Below are positions 12,210 to 20,812 of a stretch of 64,000 nt of DNA, one piece after another. The position numbers and the translations under genes were made by a program. This stretch comes from Spinacia oleracea. Lineage: Eukaryota; Streptophyta; Magnoliopsida; Caryophyllales; Amaranthaceae. How positions within the stretch are numbered: the first letter of the stretch is position 1; the number at the start of each line of letters is the position of its first letter. The notes beneath the pieces were generated by a model that saw only the letters and a list, made by a program, of their open reading frames with translations, had not been told where the DNA came from and ran no database searches. The stretch is taken from contig NC_079489.1 of the NCBI RefSeq assembly GCF_020520425.1, positions 18,748,001-18,812,000 of the forward strand, written 5' to 3'.

Positions 12210-12854
12210 ATGTTTCTTTCCAAGTATACCAACATAGGATCCTTCGAGAAACTTGATATAGAAACCCCTGATATTTACGTAAAGAAAATTGTGTTTGGAT
12301 GTGAATATTATGCTAAAGTTCAAGGGCAACCTATCTTAATGAGAAAGGATATCATAGCAGCCACTATCATTAATTGCTTACCTAACAAATTTCCATACCT
12401 AGAACTCAAGGAAAAGTTTAAAGACATGCATTCTGATAATGGAACTCCAAACTTGGCTAAGTATGTGACTTGGGATGGTAGATGGAAATATGACTCAGAA
12501 ATTCTGACCACCATTATTGAGGCGGCAGAAAGTGGGTTTAGAGACAGTAAAATCGTAGGGAGTCATGTTGGAGATTCAGTTACAGAAGAACCTATGGGAA
12601 TAAGTGTAAATAATGACCTAGAGGAAAATGATGTAGCTGTGGAGAATGAGAATGTAGGTGTTGAGGCAGAGAATCCTAACCTAGCGGCTCATGAGCCAAC
12701 CATTGAGATTTCTAGTGATTCAGATGCAGAGCTCGAAAGTGAACAGGAGATGGCAAGTGAGCCTAATCAAGTTGAAGACATGGGAGAAGATGCAAACCAT
12801 GAGGAAGACCCCAATGAAGACCCTGAAGAAGAGTTTGATGATCTTGAGATCTAA
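12210..12854 (+). CDS. Uncharacterised 214-residue acidic-tailed protein of element A, upstream of gag
   Basis: An intact ORF from MFLSKYTNIG to EEEFDDLEI. Residues 1 to about 120 are mixed in character; from about 125 the chain becomes strongly acidic, with many E and D and no predicted membrane span or zinc knuckle. I recognise no family. The start is chosen because element B has the same Met and the same upstream acceptor-like sequence. The B copy (42692-43336) has the same length and differs at eight residues: one in the first 157 (V28M) and seven in the acidic tail. Some Ty3/gypsy lineages, notably Ogre/Tat, carry an extra ORF before gag; whether this one is related is unknown. It is the only ORF intact in both copies, which hints at a function in the element's life cycle, or simply at recent age. 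Confidence 0.75.
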   Translation: MFLSKYTNIGSFEKLDIETPDIYVKKIVFGCEYYAKVQGQPILMRKDIIAATIINCLPNKFPYLELKEKFKDMHSDNGTPNLAKYVTWDGRWKYDSEILTTIIEAAESGFRDSKIVGSHVGDSVTEEPMGISVNNDLEENDVAVENENVGVEAENPNLAAHEPTIEISSDSDAELESEQEMASEPNQVEDMGEDANHEEDPNEDPEEEFDDLEI

Positions 12855-13530
12855 AGTTCACTCCGAAAGCTTTCAGGAGCAATGGATAGGCAAGAGGCCA
12901 CAAATATTTTGAAGTCATAAATAGTTAACTAGCTCTTTTATGTTTTAAAGAATAAGTAGCAAAGCTACAACAGTTTAAGGTTAAAGTTTATTGAAGTTTG
13001 AAATGTTCTTTATTATTTTCAAGGATGTAATAAACCTTTATGGAGTTAGCAATAAAAGTTAAAGTTTTCCAGGGATTGTTCATTATTCTATTTTGAGGAT
13101 TCCATAATACTCCAACCTCTAGGTAGTACGTCATGGATTAATTTTTCTATTGGTTGCATACTCAGTGTGAATTGTGGATCAATTTAATCGCCACAAAAAT
13201 ATTAAATGATTTGAGTACATAAAGGAAGTGAGGGCCAATCTAGACCCTCATGACCAATATGATTCAAAATGTTATGCCTTATGTGCAGTGTGTGAATGTC
13301 TTTCGTGAATTATTGAGGATGATTATTTTTCAATGATTATTGCATCTTGTAGACGATCGTTGCACCTTCGTAAACGATTGTCGTGCCTTCGTAAATGATG
13401 TGTATTAATGTGAACATTGTTGGTTGAGGCGATCTTTATGGTCAATTCAAATATTAAATTGTATGGGATAACGTATAAGTGGTGTTTCAAACCTAAATTA
13501 GAGTATACTAATTGCAGGTCGCGTTCTAGA
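12855..13530 (+). other. Spacer between the upstream ORF and gag in element A
   Basis: No gene. It ends with TACTAATTGCAG (13506-13517), another acceptor-like sequence, 13 bp before the gag start at 13531. It is conserved in element B. Confidence 0.5.
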
Positions 13531-14706
13531 ATGGCTAACAACAATGATCTAGCTGCTGCGATTCGCCTCTTGGCGGAAAAGCTAACCCAGGAAAGAACTG
13601 AGCGCCCCGATTCTGCAGGGGAAATGTTTGAAAGACTTTCTAAGGTTAAGCCACCGTATTTCAAGGGGCAAGCAGATCCAACCTTCCTGGAAAACTGGAT
13701 TAGGGAATTTGAGAAACTATTTGAGGTTGTGAGTTGCCCTAGGAGTATGAGAGTAAGTCAAGCTGTCCTTAATCTGAAAGATGAGGCCAACCTTTGGTGG
13801 AAGGAAAATGGAACTAGACTAAGTGCTGCTGAGGGATTCAATTGAGATTCATTTATTGTTGCATTGAGGGGAAAGTTTTATCCTCCTTTTATGAGAAAGC
13901 AGAAAGCGCAGGAGTTCATCAACCTTAGGATGGGGAATATGACTATTGCTGAATACTATAGCAAGTTTATAGCTTTATCGAGGTTTGCACCTGAGGTTGT
14001 AGCTACGGAGGAGCTGAAAGCTCACAGGTTCGAGCAAGGGCTGACTGATGAAATTCAACGGGGATTAGGTGGGGAAACTTTTACATCCTTAGACATAGTG
14101 TATGGGAGAGCCGCTCATATTTATGGTCTGCAGTCTAGAAGGGACAAGAAAACTGTGGTAATTGGGGAAAAGAGAAAAGATTTTAATACTGGGGGAAACC
14201 AAGAGAACTTTAAAAGGAATAGGAACGGAAATGGAGATGGAAATTTCCAAGGAGGAAACAATCAGGGGCACCACAACAACTCGAACCAATCTAAGAGAGT
14301 GCATCATTGCAAGATGTGCAGTAACAATCACCCTGGTAAGAACTGCAAAGGAGAATTAGTGACCTGCAACTATTGTCAGAAAAGGGGACATAGGGAGTAT
14401 GAGTGCTTCACTAAGCATAGAAAGGAACAAAATAGTAATGGAGGTGGAAACCAAGTGAGGTTTAACCAATCTGGAGGTCAAAATTCAAAGCCTGGAGGGG
14501 CACAAAACAATCAAGAGAACTATAATAAGCCTGCAAATGATAACAATAACCCGAATAAGGCTCCAGGAAAGTTGTACATGATGAATCAGAATGAGGATGA
14601 ACGATCTGCCAATATAGATTCTGGTACTTTTTCTATTAACTCCGCGCAAGTTAAGCATTATTTAATTCGTGGTGACTTATTTTTTTTGTTTCGTCATCTG
14701 TTGTGA
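13531..14706 (+). pseudogene. gag of element A, broken by an in-frame TGA
   Basis: A Ty3/gypsy-type Gag beginning MANNNDLAAAIRLLAEKL. The retrotransposon gag domain includes RVSQAVLNLKDEANLWWKEN and INLRMGNMTIAEYYSKF. Two zinc knuckles follow (CKMCSNNHPGKNC and CNYCQKRGHREYEC, about 14310-14406), between N/G/Q-rich linkers. At 13843-13845 the reading is stopped by TGA where element B has TGG (FNWDSFIV in B), so this is a Trp-to-stop mutation; the frame is otherwise open to 14706. The start is set by homology to B. Gag would package the RNA and form the particle; this copy could make only a 104-residue fragment unless the stop is bypassed. Confidence 0.85.
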
Positions 14707-14738
14707 AAAGTCTAAAGTTAGTAGTTTTAGTGAAATAG
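14675..14738 (+). pseudogene. Retropepsin relic after gag in element A
   Basis: Overlapping the end of gag in another frame, the DNA reads a remnant ending VSSSVVKSLKLVVLVK and a stop. In many Ty3/gypsy elements the protease active site runs into a stretch such as ATHSFVSSSVVKSL, so this is most likely the start of a protease cut off by deletion of pol. Element B keeps a cleaner version at 40813-40875. Copy A has one extra T in a T-run compared with B. Confidence 0.55.
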
Positions 14739-14788
14739 GAATTTTGAGGAAAAAAATTCGTCGAAAGAGAATTTTGGTTAGTTATTCC

Positions 14789-16169
14789 TGAAGGAAATAA
14801 TGCCCTTGGTCCAAGTATGCATTCAATGTTAAGTCTAATAAATGCGGTTCAGTATTAATTAACAAGTTAATAATTCAGTGAGATCAAGTGAGCTGAATGC
14901 CTAGCTAGAGGCCGCTTCAGTTCAAGTGGAATTAATGATATTAATCCACAGCTTACTCTTGACTGAACCCGTAGGGTCACACAAATAGTACGTAAACGGA
15001 TCAAGTATTTAATGGCATTAAAAACTCCATCTATGGATATTCGGAATCGACGGATCTTGGTTTCAGTGGGAGCTGAGATCGTCACAGGCAAGAAATGAAT
15101 ACTCCGGAAACGATGATATTGCCGGAAACGGAAATATGGATCGTATCGGAAATATAAATATTATCCAAGTCGTAGATGTTGCCGGAAACGGAAACATGGT
15201 ACGTATCGGAAAATATTATCGGAAATGGAAATATTGCCGGAATCAGAAATATTGCCGGAAACGGAAATATTGTCAGAAACGGAAATATTATCGGAATCGG
15301 AAAATAATTCCGGAAACGGAAATATTAAATATTTGTTCGAAACGGAAATTAATTCCGGAATCGGAAATATTAAATATTGTTCGTATCGGAAATAAATTCC
15401 GGAATCGGGAATTTAATCGAAAGCGTATCGTACGAATTAGCATCGGACGAGGCTCGCTAGACGAAGGCCCAGCACGAAGCCAGGCCATCGCCCAGCAAGC
15501 CACACGCATCACCAACACACGCCAAAGCCTCGACCAGGCCCAGCGCAAGCCAGGCCCAGCCGAAGCCATGGGCGCGCGCGGACAGTAGCATGGGCCGAGC
15601 GCTGTGAGCTCAGCGTGGGCCGCAAGGCCTGCGCGGGTGTACGGTGCTCGTGCGATGCTCGTGTGCGAATCCTAAAGCTACCGGGATTCGATAAAGGATT
15701 AAATCCTAAACCTATTAGATAAAGTTTATTTAAATATAGTCCTAGCAGGATTCTAATTAAATAAATTAGTATCCTAATAGGATTCCAATTCCTTTTCCAT
15801 ACCTCTATAAATAAGGGCCTAGGGTCATTATTTATACACAACTTTTCAAGTATTCAAAGCTAGGATTTTTAAGCAGAAAAATCAGCCATAACTCTTGCCC
15901 ATTTAGCCGAAAATAAGTAGTACCTTAAGGGCGATTCTAGTTGGTCAATCTTAAGGCGGATCCGGACGTGCTGTGGACTATCTACGGAGGGACGACACTT
16001 GGAGTCCTAAAGACTTGTTCTTGTTCGGTTCGGGCGCAGCTAGGGAAGGCACGCAACAAAGAGTATGCATCTAAACTATGCTAAATGATTATGTGTAAAT
16101 AATATGTTTTCCTGGCTTTATGGTTTTTCCGCATGATTTATGAATTGTCATATGTATCATAACCTAACA
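14789..16169 (+). repeat. 5' LTR of element E
   Basis: 1381 bp. It contains a CGGAAA-type tandem array (15116-15425), a GC-rich block (about 15430-15660) and a TATA box TATAAATA at 15806-15813 followed by AGGGCC, which probably drives element transcription. Confidence 0.94.
15116..15425 (+). repeat. CGGAAAYGGAAATATT minisatellite in the 5' LTR of E
   Basis: Many imperfect units of about 15-18 bp, such as CCGGAAACGGAAATATTG, with spacing variants. Its translation gives a monotonous RKYYRNRK pattern that is not a real protein. The array lies upstream of the TATA box in U3, so it could affect transcription. Copies also lie in the other LTRs of E and D. Confidence 0.85.
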
Positions 16170-16170
16170 G

Positions 16171-16184
16171 TGGTATCACGAGCC
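16171..16184 (+). other. Primer-binding site of element E
   Basis: TGGTATCACGAGCC starts one base after the 5' LTR. It is close to the initiator-Met tRNA 3' end complement (TGGTATCAGAGCC). Element D has the same sequence. Confidence 0.75.
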
Positions 16185-19105
16185 TCTTATTATTTTCATA
16201 ATCTAAATTGCATGAACATGGTTAAATATTACAAATTTGCAAGAATTAAAAGGGGTGATTAATTTTCGTAATTGTTAATTAATTGCAAATAGCGTTTATT
16301 TAATTATACGTACGCAGTTTTTCGGCAGTTTCTTCGTTACTCATCCAAATCGAGTGATTTTTGTGTCAATTCCGCATGTAAAAGGCATTCTAAAATTTTG
16401 ACAAAATTATTATTTTCGGCCGAACCTAGAATTCTCAAATTCGAAGCCTAACTATGACTTTTCGGAGGTTTTAGTTTTTCGAATGCAAAATTTCGTAAAT
16501 TTAAGATGTTAAATTAAATATTTGCGATTCTTGTTGATAAATCTTGAATTTTTGATTGACCTACTGTATATGTTTAACAAGTTTGAATGCCTAACCTTGT
16601 TAATTATGCAATCTAATTTGTAATTATGATTAATTTGTTGAAAATTGGAATAATTTAGAATTAATTTGATTTTCATAATTAGTTATAATTTAATTAGATA
16701 CCTATGATTAAAAACCACCATAAAAATTGTAAATTTATGTTAAATTTTAAATTTTTATGACCTAGACTTGAATCCATGTTAATCGGAAATCAATTGAATA
16801 ATAAATTTTCGATTTTTTCGCCCTAAAATTATGAAATTAATATTATTTATTAATTTGTCATTAATTTTGAATATAAATTTTAATTTTTTATGCGATTCGC
16901 TCATATAACTTGCACGCACAAAGCAATGGACGCTACGTGTTACCCTTAAGGGGTGTTGTATAGTGCGGGCATGTGACGACGAGCAAGGGAGCTCGTCGCC
17001 CATGCGGTACGAATGCAATGAGCAAGGCCATGGTGCACGAGCACAAGGCAGCAGCCCTGCCTTGTGTCGTGGGCTGTGTGCAATGGGCGAATGGGCAAGG
17101 GCGAGAGCAAGGCACGAGCAGTCGCGTGTGGGCAGCAAGCGAGCTGCGCCACAGCGCGCACTGCCTCGCGCAAGCGTGCGGAGCCTCGCGCGCAGCGAGT
17201 GTAAGCTCGCGTGCCACGAGTGCTGCGCCAAGCATCGATCGCTCGCGCGCAGCGAGCGCTGTTGTGCGTACGACGAGCGCTGCGCCCAGCGATGGCGTGC
17301 GAGTGCTATTGTGCGTGCGACGAGCGCTGCGCCCAGCGATGGCGTGCGAGCGCTATTGTGCGTGCGACGAGCGCTGCGCCCAGCGATGGCGTGCGAGTGC
17401 TTGTTGTGCGTGCGACGAGCGCTGCGCCCAGCGATGGCGTGCGGGTGCGTGTTGCGACGTGCGACGAGCGCTGCGCCCAGCGATGGGCTGCGGCAGCATG
17501 CTCGTGCGTCGAGCGCTGGCGCGCGCAGCGAGCACCATGCGTGATGCCTTGCGATGGTGAGCAGCAGCGATGCGAGGCAGCGCATGGGCTGCGCGCACAT
17601 GGCCAGCGATGGCTGTGTGCGTGTGGCCCATGGGCGTGCGTTGCGTGGGATTGTTGCGTTGCGATTAGATCGTTTTGAAATTTTAATTTGAAATTTTCAG
17701 TTTACGTAATTTTAATTAATTTTAAAATTAATAATTTAAATTATTTTCTTGGATTTTAATTTTGAATATTGTAATTATAATAAATTTTATTTATTCTAAT
17801 TATTTTACTAAAATTAAAATCATGAATTAATTTAAATACGACTGAAATTAAATTAAATTTTGTGGATTCAATTATAAATTTATATGAGCTTTAAATTTTA
17901 ATTAAATTTGTAGGTTTCCGGTTAGACTAGAAATACATTTTTATGTTTAAAATTAGTAAAGCATATGAATTTATTAGTTTAAGTGGGAGCCCTTTTTAGT
18001 CATAAACTCTTGATTAGGTCTACAAAACCTTAAGGTTAAAACAACTTGATTAGAATTAATAAGGACTGAATAATTTGTAGATTATTGGTGCCCTTGATTA
18101 ATTGATGCAAATGTTTATGTGATGCATAATGTGTTTTACTAACCAGCTATGTGGGCCATTCATGTTAATGAATGGATGAATGGTATATATTGTATATGTA
18201 CTGTTTTGCAGGTTATGAAGTGACTAGTATGGCCCAAATAGGATAGAAAATATGGTATGCGTACCATTAATTTGAATGTAATTGGTCTAAAGGACCAAAG
18301 TTGTTTTTCAATTCAAATATGGTCTGCGTACCATCAAATAGTTGTAATTAGTTTTAATTATAGCTTATTCTATTTGAAGAAAATGGTGCCTCCCACGGAG
18401 ATTTTCAAGACGGACTTTGAAGTTAAAGCTTCAAGATGAAGTCGGGCTATACTAGATCACATTTATCTTATGCATGTTTTAAGTTATTTATTGCTTTTAA
18501 ATATGTCTTAAAATGCATGAGATCAAAAGCTTGATTATGTTGCATGATTAAGGAGTTTAGTTCACTTAAAATCTAACCAACATAGTAAGAGCCTTAAGTT
18601 CCAAAATTAAAAATTGAGTTAAAAGGTGCCATGCCAAAATATACACTTGCTTGGATATCCTTTACATCAATCTAGTAATAGTTTTCGCTCAGCGAGGTGT
18701 TACTTATTGGTCCTAAAGGGGCAAGGTACACAAATAATTGTGAGTACATGTTAGTTTTGGTGAAACTCAACGATATAAGTAAGGAGTCCTTTTATGTCGT
18801 GGCAAAATCGATAGGTTTACCTAATAAGTTCTTAGACGTACCTATCAACCAAGAATAGTTCCTAGACTATTAGCAAAAGGCTTTTGCTTACCTAAGATGT
18901 TTTAGGATTAAGTCGACAAACTGTGCTTAGTTCTTCAATGATTTTAGGATCTTGGAATCATTTTATTCACACCTGCCGGAACACATAACTTGAATAAAAT
19001 GCTTAATGAACATTGAATTATGCATGTATGCTAGAATTTAAGTTTATTAAGAGAAACTGTGAATGGTTATTTATTTGTTTATTCTTTTCAATTGTATTTT
19101 TAAAT
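16185..19105 (+). other. Long leader of element E
   Basis: About 2.9 kb before gag. Its parts are AT-rich DNA (16185-16900), a very GC- and CpG-rich block (about 16920-17680), AT-rich DNA, then a segment (about 18480-19000) that is also well conserved in element D. Open frames on both strands of the GC-rich block reflect base composition and tandem repetition rather than genes. Confidence 0.7.
17255..17510 (+). repeat. 47-49-bp GC-rich tandem repeat in the leader of E
   Basis: Five units sharing GACGAGCGCTGCGCCCAGCG. The core recurs at about 17281, 17328, 17375, 17423 and 17472, so the periods are 47, 47, 48 and 49 bp. Element D has a different, shorter tandem repeat at the equivalent place. 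Confidence 0.88.
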
Positions 19106-20812
19106 ATGGCAAACAACAATCAAAACATCATCATAGGTTCTGAGCTTATGGTCAAGCTGAACCTGGCAAATTTTCTTGAATGGGAAGCTAAGCTAGTTGA
19201 AATAGTCAAACTCAATGGACTTGAGTATGTACTGTCACATCCCATGCCAAGCTACTATGCCAGAGACATGACCCCTGAGAGATTTTACGCCTGGGATGCG
19301 GATCTCAAAAAGGTTATGAGTCTCATGCTGAACAATATCCCTGATGATTGGGCTAGAAGGTTTGTAGCCTATGAACCTTTTACGCTCATCAAGAATCTGA
19401 GGGATATCTGTCGTGGAAGCACGGAGGACAGGGACCTGAACGTCCATGAGTTGATTGAATCAATGTCTGGTCTAAAGGTTAGTTCTCCCAATAGGTGTTA
19501 TAGGATGGAAGTCCAAGAAACACATGTTCAGCTCCTTCGCACTAAACAGAGGGTAGGCGTCCCACTGAGGTTCCATGTGGATCTTATGCGTTCATACTTT
19601 GATCGCCTAAGTCTACTAGGAACACCAATAAGCGAAAGGATGGCAGTCTCTATCTTGCTCAATTCACTACACAGTGGGTTTGGTCGCTTCAAGCAACTAT
19701 ACCTAAGTGAACCAAGAGAAGAAACAGTTGCAGAATTTGTTCACCTTGTCAGAAAGGCTGAAATAATACTGGACTGTGAAACCAAAGATTTACTCAAGGC
19801 TAAAAAGAGACCATTCAAGAAAAGTGGAAAGTCCAAGGGCAATGCTAAATCAAAGCAGGACAAGTCCACATCAAGCTGTCTTTATTGTGATGGAATAGGC
19901 CATTACAAAAGAGAATGTCCAAAGCTAAAGGAAGATCAGAAGAACGGAACAGTCGTTCCATCTTCAGGTATTTTCGTTATAGACTGTATACTTGCTAATT
20001 CAACTTCTTGGGTATTAGATACAGGTTGTGGCTCACACTTATGTTCCAATCCACAGGGACTAAGAAGAAGTAGAAAGTTAAGCAAGGGTGAAGTCGACCT
20101 ACGAGTGGGAAATGGAGCACGGATTGCTGCATTAGCTGTAGGAACTTACTATTTGTCGTTGCCCTCCGGGCTAGTTTTGGAACTGGAAGAGTGTTTCCAT
20201 GTTCCAAGTCTTACTAAAAACATCATTTCAGTTTCTTGCTTAGATGCTAAGGGATTTTCCTTTTTAATAAAAGACAATAGTTGTTCGTTTTATTTTAAAG
20301 AGATGTTTTATGGATCTGCTAGATTAGTCAATGGACTTTATTTATTAGATCACGACAAACAAGTATATAACATAAATACCAAAAAGGCCAAAAAGGATGA
20401 TTCAGATCTCACCTATCTGTGGCATTGTCGATTAGGCCATATAAACTTGAAACGCTTAGAAAGACTTCAAAAGGAAGGAATTCTAAAACCATTTGACTTA
20501 GAGGATTATGGTAAATGCGAATCATGTTTACTTGGCAAAATGACAAAGCAACCTTTCTCTAAAGTTGGAGAAAGAGCAAATGAACTATTGGGTTTAATCC
20601 ATACAGATGTATGTGGACCAATGAGTACAAATGCTAGAGGTGGTTTCAGCTACTTTATCACTTTCACTGATGACTTCAGTAGATATGGTTATGTCTACCT
20701 AATGAAGCATAAGTCTGAATCCTTTGACAAATTCAAGGAATTTCAGAGTGAAGTAGAGAATCAATTAGGCAAGAAGATTAAGGCACTGCGGTCTGATAGA
20801 GGCGGTGAATAA
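19106..20812 (+). CDS. E gag-protease-integrase (5' part of a frameshifted copia polyprotein)
   Basis: The start at 19106 (MANNNQNIIIGSEL) is preferred over an upstream in-frame ATG at 19013, because the added 31 residues look like translated leader. Domains in order: gag; a zinc knuckle CLYCDGIGHYKREC (about 19880-19920); aspartic protease with VLDTGCGSHLC (about 20010-20042); GAG-pre-integrase with LWHCRLGHINLKRL (about 20420-20460); and the integrase core with HTDVCGP, FTDDFSR and LRSDRGGE. Reading stops at TAA (20810-20812) because one A is inserted at about 20810; the correct frame continues into the next entry. The intact parent protein would cut, integrate and package the element. Domain assignment is firm; the copia lineage is not assigned. 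Confidence 0.9.
   Translation: MANNNQNIIIGSELMVKLNLANFLEWEAKLVEIVKLNGLEYVLSHPMPSYYARDMTPERFYAWDADLKKVMSLMLNNIPDDWARRFVAYEPFTLIKNLRDICRGSTEDRDLNVHELIESMSGLKVSSPNRCYRMEVQETHVQLLRTKQRVGVPLRFHVDLMRSYFDRLSLLGTPISERMAVSILLNSLHSGFGRFKQLYLSEPREETVAEFVHLVRKAEIILDCETKDLLKAKKRPFKKSGKSKGNAKSKQDKSTSSCLYCDGIGHYKRECPKLKEDQKNGTVVPSSGIFVIDCILANSTSWVLDTGCGSHLCSNPQGLRRSRKLSKGEVDLRVGNGARIAALAVGTYYLSLPSGLVLELEECFHVPSLTKNIISVSCLDAKGFSFLIKDNSCSFYFKEMFYGSARLVNGLYLLDHDKQVYNINTKKAKKDDSDLTYLWHCRLGHINLKRLERLQKEGILKPFDLEDYGKCESCLLGKMTKQPFSKVGERANELLGLIHTDVCGPMSTNARGGFSYFITFTDDFSRYGYVYLMKHKSESFDKFKEFQSEVENQLGKKIKALRSDRGGE

Noticed and set aside
15136..15588. 150-residue ORF with RKYYRNRK repeats (and copies at 24292-24744, 48830-49111 and 57831-58112)
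   Set aside because: It is a translation of the LTR minisatellite and the adjoining GC-rich LTR block.
17255..17510. CRISPR-like array
   Set aside because: The units are contiguous tandem repeats without unique spacers, in plant DNA inside a retrotransposon.
16779..17678. Several long ORFs on both strands (also 55674-56427)
   Set aside because: GC-rich tandem repeats lack stop codons by composition; the frames overlap on both strands and are not conserved between E and D.
19013..19105. Upstream start of the E gag
   Set aside because: The added 31 residues are hydrophobic leader translation; the MANNN start at 19106 suits copia gag better.
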